A DNA stretch of 64,000 nucleotides from Leucogyrophana mollusca (taxonomy: Eukaryota; Basidiomycota; Agaricomycetes; Boletales), in NCBI GenBank assembly GCA_021014945.1, contig MU266429.1, positions 30,126 to 94,125 of the forward strand. The letters are read 5' to 3'. Below the pieces are notes generated by a model. It searched no databases, was not told where the DNA came from, and was given only the letters and a program-made list of their open reading frames with translations. Numbering within the stretch: the first letter of the stretch is position 1; every line of letters starts with the position of its first letter. Position numbers and translations under genes: made by a program. Shown here piece after piece: positions 11,845-24,967 of this stretch.

Positions 11845-13573
11845 TCACCCATATTTGGTGAAGCCGGCCTTCGTCAAGGTCTCCATATACTCGGTGAGAC
11901 CTCTACACAACAGCGCGTACAACTTTTGAAGATTGACGACCTGCTTTCTGAAAAGCTGATAGATTAAATGAGCTGAGTCGCAGTAATAGGTGAAAGTCCG
12001 AAAGTTGCACACCTCCTGCTTCTCGTCGCCGTCCGCAGCGTCCATCTCTGCTTCGATCTGTTTTACGTCTTTTTGGATCTGCAGTTATGAGGAAGGAGAC
12101 TGGTTGTGGGGACCAAGGACACATACTGCAGCCCATATCCCCGAAAAAGCTCCAATCCTCTCACAGACATTCTCCATGTTGATGTCGATCTTACCTAGAG
12201 CTTCTCTAATTGCAGTGTTTACTTTAACCTTGCTGGCAACACAAAGTGCCTGGTCACGCAGGTCGAAGAGTGCCCGGTTTCGCTGCTCGTGAATGGCAGT
12301 AATCCTTGCAACAATGGCTATACAAACGCGAAACGGCAGCATTTAGCTCATCAGTTGTAACACAGCGTGCACGAGTGCTTGAACGAACCGGATCGTGCTT
12401 TCTGTAGTCTCTGGAGTGGCTCAGAGTTGACTCTTGTTCCCGCAAGATCAAACTTGACACACTCATTTATCAGTCGCCGAAGTACGACAGGGAAGGCGAA
12501 TACGAACAGCAGTGGCGCGCGCCCAGCCTGGAGAGAGTGCGGACAGTACCGCATTGACGGCATTGTTGATACACAAGGTACCACCGAGCGAGGCCATCTA
12601 GGAACTCTTGTCACCTAAAGCATGAGCAAACAGCACCAATCTTACCTTCTTTTGAAGCCTTCACGAACCATACTTGTGATAAGTAGTTGTAATCGGCACA
12701 AATGATAAAAGCCGCTAACCCTCTGAGTTGTGCTTCCAAGTTCGCCAGCTCTATATCATACTTCTCGATGGCTTCGTATTTGGCCGGGTCGCCGAATGTG
12801 TTGGCGACTGTGTCGAATTCCTTGGTGAACTTCACGACCTGCAAGTGCAGGCCCCGGACTATTTGATTGGCGAACAACGTCAATCTGCTGACGTTCGCCG
12901 TTGAAAAAATCCGAACGTACATCTTGGCGACGGGTGTGCGGCTTCTTTCTCGGCTTTGACAAGTTCCTGGAATGTGGGGAGCGTTAAAACGATCGACAAG
13001 ACGCATCGTAATCGCTAATACCTCGCTCAGAAATTTGATCTTCTCTTGCTTCTCCGCAACGCTCTTGCCAGGATCAGCAATAAACGCAAGGAAACCTTGG
13101 ATGGTCTCTAACAGTTTTTAAGTCAAACATCTACAATCAGAAACGCGGTACTGCACCTGCAATCACATCTCTATCATCCTCGGCACTTTCAAGGGAGCTG
13201 AGTAGCAATGTTTGGAATCCCTACATCACAATGTTAGTGGAAGATGGACAAACAATTCCGATAAGAAAACTACGTTAAGGTATACAGCCCATTTGTCGAC
13301 CAGCTGAGTATACTTTACACACACGTCCGTCAAACTCTCTGGGTCAGTCGAGGCCTCGTGGAGCAAGTGACCTATCAGGTGGAAGGCCTTTATGATGGAT
13401 ACAACGCAAGTGGATAGCTCCTCGGAATCTTCGATAACGGCGCGCTCACCCTCTTCTGCGTCGACGGCGAGCTTACACATAGAGTTGGCGAGTTCTTCCC
13501 CAGCGAGTGGCTGAATCGAGACGATGGCAACGTCGAATTCTCCCCGAATGTCGCTTTCAGTGAAGGCGGCCAT
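11845..13573 (-). CDS. All-helical protein, possibly ClyA/Hbl-like fold; function unknown
   Basis: Exon 1 (13274-13573) and exon 2 (13157-13220) splice cleanly, and further short exons follow down to a stop at 11845-11847. The last junction joins IWAA to IQKDVKQIEAEMDAADGDEK and then KQVVNLQKLYALLCRGLTEY. The protein is almost entirely predicted helix, with heptad-like stretches such as GLHLQVVKFTKEFDTV and KYDIELANLEAQL in the middle. A hydrophobic patch seems to lie between the two helical halves (about 12350-12600), where splicing is uncertain. This layout, including the C-terminal IWxxIxxD pattern, resembles bacterial Hbl/ClyA-type helical proteins and an expanded mushroom family that I associate with them. 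That link is inference from pattern. Membrane activity is not shown. The small intron sizes (47-57 bases) support the exons given. Confidence 0.65.
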
Positions 13574-14243
13574 GGTTTGGAGTGTATTTGCAAGCGGTTG
13601 GGTGGGTTGGAAACGGGCCTGGACAGTAGGTAAGCAGCTAGTATACCTGAAGGCTTACATCCTAAAAGGACATATTTCTGGGAGGAGGCCATCACCGTGA
13701 TACTTGTTCAGCTCATCATATGAAAGGCTTACGTTTTCACAAAAAGAGTTTAACAACACCCTCAGAGGGGATAAAATCGTGTTCCATTCAACCTTTCGGT
13801 CGAGGAGTGCATTGAGCCTGCCAGCGAATCATGGTTCTCTTCGGTTGTGCGGTATGAAAGAGCACTTCATTACTCATCGACCTGTCGACCGGGACCGTGA
13901 CGGTGGTGCGCGCAACACTTTCAGTACGTTGGAGAAGCAAGATCGATGACACAGAGTTCGGGTTGGTGAGCCTCTAAAGCGACTTCGGGTGGAAAATTCT
14001 TTCCCTCAATCCACAGTACTAACGGAACTAAGCCGCAGAAGAAGACTAGAGAAGGCCTACAGTGATCTCTTAAGGCTGACGCTCCCTTGAAGATATTTTC
14101 GGGAAGTTGCACAAAGGTCACGTGAGATGGGGCCTGGCTCGGAGTTCACAAAAATCTTCCACAAGTTAGTTTAACACACCACAATCAATAAATACTGCAA
14201 CGCGTATTCCCCTCAACACTCCTCACATATTAGTATGTAACAT
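13574..14243. other. Intergenic region between two minus-strand genes
   Basis: About 670 bases contain the promoter of the helical-protein gene and the 3' flank of the helicase gene. Only short frames without domains are present. Confidence 0.5.
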
Positions 14244-17200
14244 TTACCACGGTGTGCCCCACGGTGATTCGCCGGCCCCCGCCTGTCTCGCCATTTCTTC
14301 GAAGTCGGTGGCTCGTGTATTGGAGGAGTCTAGTCGATGACCATAACCTCCTATACCCGCTCCACATTCGGGACACGTTCCTCGCTCGGATGCTCCACCA
14401 CACTATTATTGCAGGTCAGTTATGGATAGATAGGACAATGACACACAACTCTCACCTCGGTGATAACAAAGGTGTGCCCGTTTGGACAGTTGTAAAAATG
14501 CCCCGCGTGAGCTGTCAAAAAATCAGTATCGTCGGGTCGACCTGCAAATACCAGCTAATTTGTCTCACAAAAATTAAGCCCTTTGACAATCTCCATGCGC
14601 TCCTGCAGAGAAACTGGTTGGTAAAAGGTGTCTGCCCGAAGGGTCTGCTCCATGCGCTGCCATTCCTCGACGATAGCGCGAGCGGTGCTAGTGAAGTTTT
14701 CTTCCACCCAATTTGCTTCATCTTCAGGGCGACCTCCCCGCCGTTTAGCAAGATGGGTCTTTACAGTGGCATTCATCTGTATCTCTGCATCCTCGGCGTG
14801 CTTCTTCACAGCATTCGATAGTTCCCTGCGTTCAGTTTTTAGAACGTCATTCTTTCTGCACATGAACAGATTGAACTGGAAGCGCTCGAGCTCGGCCCGC
14901 ATGAGAAACAGGGCGGTTTTGGTAACCTGGCGATGAGACTCGGACTGGAGCGCCACGTGATACGCGATTTCAGCATCGCGGGCGTACGTCCGGAGGAGGA
15001 AGTCCACGTATGTTGCCCAGTTCTGCTGTTGAAGGGCGGAATACGCCTCCCGTTTACCAGCTTCCTCCAACCATGCTTGAGCAAGGCTAATAAGAGACGT
15101 TCGGATGTTCAACGTTGCCCAGAATGCCTCCACCAAGAACCTCTGATCTGCTAATGGCCGCGGTTGTCCCACCGCCATTTTGGCTACCCTCATCGCATGC
15201 TCCGTCGGGCGCCTTGGTGCTCTGTCGGGGTAGGCCTTGGCAGCTTCAATTTCACGATTGAATAGACATGAAAACGCAGCCTCCCACGCATGGAGATGCG
15301 CAGAACGTGTCTCGGCCACCTGGAACACGTCCCGATAGGCCTTGAACAGCCCGTGGGTGGCTTTACGCCAGGCCTGGACAACGGACGAATCGATGTCGTG
15401 CAGGTGGGTATTTGCCGGGTGAAGGTCCCTTTCGGACACAGGTGTTTTTTGGTTGGTCTTCAATACCGCTGCTCGCCGTTGGTTCAATGATTTGGGTGAT
15501 TTAGCGTTTTTCTTGGTGAACTTGATAGAAGCCGCTTCCCGAAGGAGTACAGCTTTCATCTCCTCCTGAGACAGAGCCGCATTCGCCGTCTGGACTTCTC
15601 CAAGAGAGCGTGACATTTTGGCGGCAACGTTGCGTTCTAGAATATCAAGATCTGCTCGTTTGAAGATACGTCCGTAGCGAGGGGACGTGATGGCAGCACG
15701 GCAGGTAGGGCAGGTAGGTGGCTGCTTGAACCCATGGGGTGGTGCCCGAAGTCCTACCCACGGCCCATCCACGCCTTTTTGCAGGTAATAATCAGCTAGC
15801 CCACAGTGCCCATCCAGAGTTTCGACTGTGAAAACATGGCGACAAGAAGGAACAGTGATGAGTAATTCGTCGAGTGTTTCCAGGTCAGGGGTGATATCTT
15901 CCAAGGATCGCTGCAAGATGAGGTCTACGATTTGCGCTTTTTTGTTGTCGGAGGCGCATATAGGGCACACTTGGACGTCACACTCTTCTCCACACACTAT
16001 TGAACTGTAAGTTTGCTGTGCGAGACTTAGAAACTGAAACACATTACCGGAAGGGCACCTGTGACCACAGATAAGCTGGAATTCACACCTCTTATCGCAT
16101 GGGAGGCGTGCGCAAACCTAGCGAAGGTGTTTAGGGCATTGATGATGTAGTGGCCCGAATTGACTCACTGATCCACAAGGCACCGGGCAAGTGAAATGGG
16201 GACAGTTCCTAGAGACTCTCGGTTAGACACGCGAAGTTTTCTATCGAGCTGAAGGGGTATCTTACCACGTGCAGGGCTCCTGACAAGGCGCACAGGGAGT
16301 AGAGCACGGTAATTGGCACCGTGCGTGGGGGCAGACCTGTCGACATGGTTCCATGCATATTGTGGTGTGTTCGTGACCTTCAGCGCACGGCTCACGGCAG
16401 AGATGTTCGCAGTACAGACTCTTTTGGCAGGGATGCCGACGGTGCTCCACTCTGGGGATAATCGGGATGTTGTCAGGCGGTCGCGAGTTTACGGCCTGGC
16501 ACTGGTAACATCGGGCTGCGCAACTTTTTCCACAACACTGCATCAAGCAACCACAGAGGGATGCACATGAATAGGATGCAGTGTTTTGCGAGCATGGCAT
16601 ACTGGCAGTATGTTCACAATGAGGAAGCTGTTTGAGCATAACCTCGTTGCAGTATACGTCGTCCAATGAATCCAGTTGATGACTGCAAGCTTTGTGAAGA
16701 GACGTTGAAACAACAGATAATCTTACATACCACGGGATAGATGCCACGGTGTGCCCGCACGGAAGTTCGACGTCGTAGATGGGGAATACACAATCACCAC
16801 ATGCAGTAGCGCATTGCTTGTTGCATGGGTGCCCTCTAGAGCAAAGCCTTCGGCATTCCTGGGAGCAAACCACGCTAACGTGCTTTGGATCATCGCAGTG
16901 GCACTATTTCCTATTCAACGCGCATTCGCGAAATGAAAGTAAGAGCCAGCATACCTTGAAAGGGCAGAGATGTCCGCATTTAAGACGTGATTCGCATGGC
17001 CTCATGCACCCCCCTGTTCATTACTTCAATAACCACAGACGTTAGTCGAGTAGGTAAAAGCCTACCATCCGGAGCTACTCGGGGAAGTCGGTTAGGCTCA
17101 GAGACATATTCGATGGAGTCCGGGTGCCGGTGGCAGACAATTGGCAGTGCGTTCCCCAGCGCGTCGCCGGCTTCCAATTCTTCGATGATGGAACGCCACA

Positions 17201-20200
17201 TGTTACTTCTAGACGACAAGTTCGCGGCGTTACCGAATATGAAAAGACCCTCGCGAGCTCGTGATAATGCCACTAATGATTCAAACTTAGATCAGGCAAC
17301 GGATGTATTCGCGAGATATACTTGCCGTTTGTACGATTCTCGGACTGCGACAGGTCAATTAGCATGTTTCACCCAAATGGAAACGGCAGACTGACCCGCA
17401 GAAAACCGATGTTAGGTTTTGCGCCGTGGTTGATTCCGAGGACATCTGTTTCGTCGTCGAGTGCTCCGGAGTTCCTGACTAGTGATAAAATCACAATCTA
17501 GAGTGAAGATGGACACATTTGAGCGGTGAACAAGGAGGGGAGATACTGACATACTCTACCCTCTTCTCCCTGGTAGTTATCGACTGTGCGGAGGCGCACC
17601 TAGGCAACTTTCAGGGAACCAAACGTCTACATTTTGACGCAACCACTTACCCTGCTTGTCACTCTAACACGCTCGATGACGGTGCCTTCGACTTGCTCGA
17701 CGACTTTATCGTCTTCCTGATCACTCAGAGCTTGCTGGTCCCTCTCGTCGATCAAGACGGCGACCTCATGCGAGAGAGCATCTCTCAGCCGAGCGAGTTG
17801 CCCTAGGTATGCGCATAGCACGACGATGTCTCCCTCTTCTGAGTAGCACCCTTGTCTGGTTGCGAGCGTGATTAGCCTTTATGTTGTATTCTAATCACGC
17901 ACAACACTGACCTGAGCAAATAGAGGACCAGATCTTTAATCATTTCGACCTTGATAAAATGGGGTTAGCACATTCTCGACATGCCGGAGACACCACAGAA
18001 CCTCGTAGATGTTATATTTGCTTGCTGTGTCATCAGCACCGCCGTTTTCTTTGTGGTCATGGGTGAGGAAGAATACGTCTTTAGCGAGGCCTTGGACCGA
18101 TGGGTATTGATTGACCATCTCATGATCTATCAGACCAGGATATAACGTATTCCTGGGGGAAAGTAAGCAGTGGTGGGCAGCCCGAGGAGCATGCAGCTAA
18201 CCGTATCAAGCTGGATATCGTTGGCCTCATCCGTCTCTGGACGTCTATTCGCGACATGGAGAGACCAGATCGTGAAAGTCGCTCCATTAGGGACATGTCA
18301 AATTTGTAAAGTTCGCGGCCTCTTCGACTGTCCATCGACAGAGCTGACTTAGATGTTAGTAAGTGGCCATGGATTCTACGGGATGGACATACAGTAGTTG
18401 TTCAATGTTGGCCGCAGTTGGAGAGGATCGCCGATCAAGATTAAGTGCTCGACTGAGGGGACCAGGCTTCCTAAGACGTGCGCTTCCATAACTTGTCCCG
18501 CTTCTTCCACGAGCAACACTCGAGGACTCAGGCCCTGGAAAGATAAATTCAGCCGAAAGTGGAAGGGTCAACAAAGATGGAAATACTTTGAGAAGAGAAG
18601 CCAGTTTTGCAGCACCTATTGCATCGTTGAATTCGCAAGGAAATGAACGAAGATCGAGATACGTACCCGTTGTCGTACAACCAATAATGTCTACATTCTC
18701 TAACAGCTGGCGTCGAGTCTGCAGACCAGGTGGAGGCACGAATCATAAGCGTGAAGGGATGGCGCTCACCTCTTCCTTCCCTTCATTACATTGGCGCAAT
18801 GTAGTGGCGTGTAGTTCACGCAACCTTTCGAACTCTCCCATCTGGTTTTGTTGCATCTCAATGCGAACTTGGCCAACCCAAAATTCATGAAGTCGGCGTC
18901 TCTCGGAGCGACTCATTGCCCATACGTCCCCAACATCGAAGAGCTTTTGCAAAGGCCGGTCAGACGATGGCAAAGGAGGTACCCCGTCATGGCCCAATGC
19001 TGCGAAAAATCCGCGGGAATCTTGCACGTCGGAAGCACCGAAAGGGGTCTGCTTTGCAGCAACGGGTTCCTGAGGCTTCTCGGAACTATCTGGAGATGTG
19101 ACGCCTTCGACAATTAAATCATCATGGTGATACACCAAGGAACGGACTGGAATCTTCATCCAGCGCTCCTCGACCACGTCTTCATCGGACTCGGTGTCTT
19201 CATCGCCGTCTTCAAGCGTGGGAACATCAGATTCGACGTCAGAGTCGGTATCAGTGCCAACTTGAGCAATATCGTCTGAGGCTAGGACACCAAACATGTT
19301 GCTTGACGCTGCAGGCAGTGCTCCAGGAAAGCGGCGTGCCTGTTCCGCGTTCATCATGCCCTCTAGGAAATCCACATCGTCGCCGTTTTTCCAGTACGCG
19401 TAAAGAGAATGATCTTCGTCTTCAATTCGTCGCCCGCGTCCCTGGCGCTGCCATCTGAGTTCCTCTCCATCATTAAGCGCTCTGAGGTTGACAATCCAAG
19501 CAGGGGGGTTCGACAGCCACTCGCAATGCTCCGGGTAGAAGCTCGAAAGATACTTGACGATCTCTATAGATTCCGACTCTATATTCTCGCTAAGGATCCG
19601 ATGCATGAGTTTCGTAATTTGCTCCTGCACGTCCTTGAGCGCTCTGTGACGACCAGCAAAACTCCTGTCTAGTCGAGAGTGTCCGGTAACCATCTCAAGC
19701 GTTTCGATGGAGAAGTCGGCAATCCTCTGGTCAGCCGACCGAGAGCCTAAACGCACGACCTTTTTGGTGATGCCTGCATCAAGAACGGAACCGAGCATAT
19801 GGTCCAGCGCGTGATTTGTGAATGCTATCATAAGTATTGGGCGAACGTGATTGGCTATCAACACTCGGAGCAGTTCCACTCCTGTGAAACTCTGAGAGAA
19901 CGGGGTGAGTAGTGCAGTAACCTGGACCACGAGATGTCATACCTTTCCCGTCCCGGGTGGCCTTCAAACATATGAGACTACTGTGGATACAAAGACAATA
20001 AGGTAAACTCACCCTTGTATGAGCGCAACCTCTCGCGAGAGTGCATCTATTATAGCGTCGGCTTGACTCCCATCAAGACGACTTCCGCGGCGCAGCTCAG
20101 ATCGGGAGTTTTCGACAGAAGTTGCATCCGAAATGGAGAGTCGGAGGTCCGCAATCCCAGCACTTTCCGGGAAGAGTGACGAGAGCTGGAATGCAAAGCC

Positions 20201-22752
20201 AGGGACTTGAGTGTATTTCGGCGGCTCTATCTTGCAAGTGTCAAAATAGCGAGGCGGACGATGGACCATGTAACGAGAGAATGGTAAGGTCTCGGGTTCT
20301 ACCTTGAGGGCCTCCAGGAAAGGCCGGATGGCCTCGAACATCACCGGCGATTCCACAAGAAGCCTTATGCCATCCCCGCGCCTATTGGGACCCTTGAGCG
20401 CCTGAAGGATGCGCAGCTCGATCTTCGAATCGAAGAACACAATGCGAACTTTGACACGTCGAGCGTCCTGCTTTGCAGAATCTGTCAAGTCTTTCAAGGA
20501 GCTCGCTATGATTCCAAGGTGAACGGACACATCGGACCCTGATTGCCACACGAGAGCTATCAGGCCTCCTTGCGCAAGACGCTTTCCGCTCATACCCTCC
20601 CAAAAGGAGGCACGCACACTGGATTGCGGAGAGCTGGCACGACCCGGAGGCGACTGGACGGTAATGCTGACCGAGAGTCCTCGGCGATCGGGGACGAGCG
20701 CAGTGAACTCCGCGTTGGCGTACACGTTGAACATGATATTTTCCTGGCCATCGGCGTATCCGCGATATTTTCCGCCCCCCTTTTCCAAGATGTCAGCAAG
20801 ACGCGTCTTCTTGCGATTGCCTACTTTGAGGTCGTCCCCAACAAGCTGAACTGCCATGCGCAGCGGTGCACTGGAGCGCAAATGATATCAGCACGTCAAG
20901 CACTTCAAATTGGGAGGACGCACGTTAGCTCCTCTCTTAGGAGCCGGAACTGTATATCCAGCAGCTTTTGCATGCTTTCGGGAGGAGATGGATGCGGCGC
21001 GCCGTATATATTGGCCGGCAAGAAAGGCGGAAGGCGACACAAAAGCTCTTCGTGGGTGGGCGCAATACGGATGTCATAGATGTCTTGGAAATCGTTGTCG
21101 TGGCGGGAGCCTCCTGAGCGAAGTTCTCCAGGCCCTTCGTAGCTGCTGTGAAGAGCGGACAAGAGACCTTCATTTTCGTCTGCAGCGCCAGAAGAAGACC
21201 TAGGCTCCCGCCGACTTTGTGCAACCGTCTTGCCCTGCTCACGCTCCACAATCGATACCAGACGCATCACCTTGTCCTTGATTGCCCCCGTGATAAGATC
21301 GCGCACTTCCGGCTGGACAGCTTTGAAAGGATCATCGAACGCCGCAGGAGTTGCGGATAATTTAACAAGCCACTGATCGAACCAATCGCGAAGATTCATC
21401 ACCAAAGGCGCGATACGAGGATATGTTGAAACAGCATTCTTGAATCGGACGAGAATCCTGTGGTAACTGGTCAGATTTTCGTGTAGCGCCCATTCAAAAA
21501 AATGCGAATGCACTCGTATAGTATACCGGAAAGAGACGCGAGGACTTGATTTCCAATCGCTTGATCCTTGTTCAAAGTAGTAGAATCCCTGAATGACCCC
21601 ACAGCCATGGCCTCAGACACGTTCGCCTCAATCACATCGGCAAAATGAGGAAGGTTTTCAATGACAGTCATGAACAGCATACTGGATTGTCAATTAGTTT
21701 TGCATGTATGAAGTGATATCAGCAATACCTACTTTGCCTGAGTGGTGAGCGTGCTCTTGACGACAAATTCGGATGACATATACTAAGCAGCGTCGTCAGC
21801 GTGCGGAAAGAAGGCACCAAGGAGGCTAGCACGCTACTCACCCTCAACAGAGGTAGCAGACCTCGTTGGAATGACAGAATGGAACGGTTTGAACCGGCTT
21901 GGATCGAGACCAGAGGCCAGTTGATTATATCGATGATACGCAAGAGTCCATTGTTCTATTGGCACCCGGTCAGCCGCAATATTGTTTTCAGGAGGAAAGT
22001 CTGCTGACCGAGGTGATAGTCGACAACAAGAGCTGTTCGTGATATGTATGAATAGCAGTAGCATCAGCAAAAAAAATACCACTTACTTGGCCTTCTTCTT
22101 GAGTCTGAGAGAAAACGTGAACATAAGAGATGACCAGCCGACTCCAAAGGAAACTAGTGCTCACCCATAGACCGTTCGAGGCATTTGCGCTGCTCAGTGG
22201 TTTCAAGAAGGCATAAACCTCAAACGCCGAGCTGAACCGGAAGCTATCGTGCAAAAACCTCTTCAAATGGCTGTGAGCTTCCGTCGGGGACAGAGATGCG
22301 GACGAATCCGACGAGAAGAAGACGTCCGTTCCGCTCCCATTGATCTTGTTCAGTCCAGCATCTGTGAGAAACGGCGCGATCGCGTCGATCGTGACCGTAT
22401 TCGCGGGGGTGAAACCCTGTCGCTGAGGAGTCCGAGATTGTGTAGCAGATCCAGCGGCATCGGGGTTCCGCGTATGTTCAAAACGGCAGTCGAATTCCCG
22501 CCTGCAGTGGCCTGTTGCCCAGTAGAAGTTGCATTTTCCGCGCGGAGCTTGTGGGGTTGAGAATGACGGACGTCCTGTGCCACGCATGGTGCCGCCACCG
22601 CGACCCGGAGACGTCCCAGCAGACGAAGTGGGCGAAAGGGGCCGCTCGTTGGCGCGCCACCCTCCTCCATTGGCAGCGTGCGAGAAGCGACAACTATTGC
22701 CGCTCCGACATCCTCTCGGCGAGTTGAAGAAATGACAAGGCGTTTGCGACAT
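14244..22752 (-). CDS. ZNFX1-type SF1 RNA helicase with CCCH, NFX1-type and RZ-type zinc fingers
   Basis: This is a giant RNA-binding helicase of over 2,200 residues related to ZNFX1, S. pombe Hrr1 and Neurospora SAD-3, which act in small-RNA silencing or RNA surveillance. The N-terminus carries two CCCH fingers, each C-x8-C-x5-C-x3-H (in the first 100 codons). A ZNFX1 middle region follows (SILSFQRGLLPLLR near 21850; QFRLLREEL near 20930). The helicase has Walker A GPPGTGKS split by an intron exactly between Lys and Ser (about 19950), AFTNHALD (motif Ia), a VEEAGQ Walker B (about 18480), GDPLQLRP (motif III), VQRRMRP (about 18240), VDNYQGEE (about 17560) and VALSRARE (about 17265). Between 17000 and 15650 are Cys-rich NFX1-type fingers (CSQECRRLCSRGHPC and relatives). 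The C-terminus has an RZ finger, GHFYNCPNGH...CGG...CPECG (14360-14510), and ends ESPWGTPW. Some 20 introns; not every junction was resolved. Confidence 0.9.
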
Positions 22753-23310
22753 GGAGCAGAGAATGCGGGAGTCGCTAAGGTTGGACCCCTAATGCATGAC
22801 TACTAGGTTTAAATACAGGGGGGTTTAACGCCCAGAAAGGCGCCAAGGGCACAGGACCCATCGATCGAAGCTGCGTGTGCCCCACGAGGTTGGAAGTCTA
22901 GGGCACATATATCACAATCAAGTCGCCCACAATGGGCTCTGTGAGGGAAAGCAGAATCAATACGAAGCCTGTGGATCAACATGCTGGCACCTGATAGAGT
23001 TTGAATGATAGATGACGGGCAGCTATCGCTGCCCTCGCGCTGTGAAGCGAGAATCTGCGTAAAAGACGTCCCAGTTTTTCAATTCAGTCGTTATTTGGCA
23101 GGTAATGATCAGCGACTACACGCAGCAGAAGAAAACGTGAATCCAGTTCGCTGAGAATTCGAACATGAGTGTATGAGCGCTTAGCCTTAGCCGGAAAACC
23201 GCTCACTGGTAGGCATAATCGCGGAGCTGGAATCCGCAACGGAACCCTTGCAAAACACCTGCCATTTGAATCTCTGTATCTCGAGCAACCACAATCCGCC
23301 CTAAGCAGAC
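22753..23310. other. Divergent promoter region between the helicase and ETFA genes
   Basis: About 560 bases lie between the two start codons. No gene-like frame or clear TATA box was seen. It probably serves both genes. Confidence 0.5.
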
Positions 23311-24465
23311 ATGCTACGAGCCCAATCACTGGCGCTTCGCAGAGCGCTCGTACGAAGCTATGCAACTGCTTCGTCGCCTCATGCCCTTGTATTTCTAGAA
23401 CATCACCAAGGAGCACTCGACTCCGGTTCCCTTTCCGCCTTGACGGCAGCAACCCAGCTGGGTGGGCAGGTCACCGGTCTTATCGTCGGAGGGCCTGGTG
23501 AAGTGTCGAGTGCGGTGGAAGCAGCGAAGAAGTGGGTGTGGTGTGCCTCGTCACCTTCCACTCCGTACTAACCCGTCGTTCAGGCTCAAAGGTTTGACGG
23601 CCGTCCTGCACTCCACATCGCCGCAGTACACGACTCCGCTGCCCGAAACCGTGTCTCCGCTTTTGGAGAAGCTCCTCTCTAACAACTCACCCTTCACACA
23701 CGTTGTTTCTGCGCATTCATCTTCCGCCAAGTCGATTCTCCCGCGGGTTGCAGCCGTTCTCGATGTTCCGGCCGTATCAGACATCACATCACTCGAGCAC
23801 GACGCTTCCTCGAACAGCACCACTTTCACTCGCCCTATCTACGCTGGGAACGCCATCTCCACCGTCCGTGCATCCCCGTCGATACCAATCAAGTTCTTCA
23901 CAGTTCGATCGACCGCATTTGCTGCAGCTACAGCAGGCGACTCGGCAGAGGCCGACGTGACGACCCTTGACCCCGTAGAAGTATCAGATTGCTCCTCAGA
24001 GCATGTGGAGACTTCGCTGACCAAATCAGACCGGCCCGATTTGGGGGTTGCGAGCCGTGTGGTATCTGGCGGCCGGGCTTTGAAGAACGCGGAGACGTTC
24101 CAGGCTACCCTGTATCCTCTGGCTGATGCGTTGGGTGCTGCGGTTGGCGCTTCGCGAGCTGCGGTTGATGCTGGTTATGCGGACAACTCGCTGCAGGTGG
24201 GGCAGACGGGTAAAGTTGTCGCGCCGGAGCTGTATATGGCACTGGGTATCTCTGGGGCAATTCAGCATCTGGCTGGGATGAAAGACTCAAAACTGATAGT
24301 CGCAGTAAACAAGGTATGCTTGGGTATCAGTCATAGTCCGCGTGTGATTTAGGCTAACGACATGAACAGGACCCCGACGCGCCGATCTTCCAAGTGGCAG
24401 ACGTAGGTCTGGTTGCAGATCTGTTCGAAGCAGTTCCCGAGATGGTAGAGAAGCTAAAGCAATGA
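23311..24465 (+). CDS. ETFA: Electron transfer flavoprotein alpha subunit, mitochondrial
   Basis: The alpha subunit binds FAD and, with ETF-beta, carries electrons from acyl-CoA and amino-acid dehydrogenases to ETF-ubiquinone oxidoreductase in the mitochondrial matrix. Three exons (23311-23531, 23584-24313, 24370-24465) give 348 residues. The first 20 residues ([20 protein letters not shown]) form a basic, Arg-rich mitochondrial presequence. The C-terminal FAD domain is clear: [58 protein letters not shown] and [18 protein letters not shown]. The length is close to the family norm once the presequence is removed. All three exons close in phase. Confidence 0.96.
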
Positions 24466-24622
24466 GGGGAAGCCGCTCTATTACAACCGCAATGCATTAC
24501 CATTATTACTCGATGTCTGACTGCTAAGAATTAGTGGATCAACAATTGGAGGTACATACTCAGACTGGATCAACGATTGGAGCGTGGCTCAGACGTAGAA
24601 AATGAGAGAATGACCAAAAAAT

Positions 24623-24715
24623 CTCTCTGCCTGGGAGTCGAACCCAGCTCTGCCGCGCACCGCCACTCGATTCAAGCATGACAGGCGGCTGTACTATCCG
24701 ATATACTAGCAAAGA
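24623..24715 (-). tRNA. tRNA-Asp (GTC) with 21-base intron
   Basis: Reading the minus strand from 24715, a 7-bp acceptor stem (TCTTTGC with GCAGAGA, one G-U), a D arm, an anticodon stem GCCGC/GCGGC with loop CTGTCAC, and a T arm CTGGG-TTCGACT-CCCAG can be folded, with G73. The anticodon is GTC. The stem-loop is interrupted after base 37 by a 21-base intron (24658-24678), the canonical nuclear tRNA intron position. The mature length is 72. A run of six T follows the 3' end as the Pol III terminator. A- and B-box sequences are present. Confidence 0.92.
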
Positions 24716-24967
24716 CTCGTTTAATGGTTCCAGTCTTGATTATATGTCCACATCCTCCCATTAAGCCCTTCCTTTGAACCTCTCTGGACCGCGCTCTTGT
24801 CACGGTGCAGAAAGCTATATTGGAGGTTGAGCAAAGACTTGTTCGACACCCTTCTCTCATTTACAACGCTGGACCGCAATTCAAGTGTCCAAGCCAGAGA
24901 ATCATATGCCGGCTGAGAACGACTCCGTGCCAATTGGACGCCCAGGACGCGTTTATAACGCACTGCG

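Noticed and set aside
9855..13573. AA9 gene and helical-protein gene as a functional pair
   Set aside because: They share a strand but are separate intron-rich genes 646 bases apart, with no signal linking their functions.
14252..14821. 189-codon plus-strand frame
   Set aside because: It lies antisense to the RZ finger and C-terminal exons of the helicase and shows no domain.
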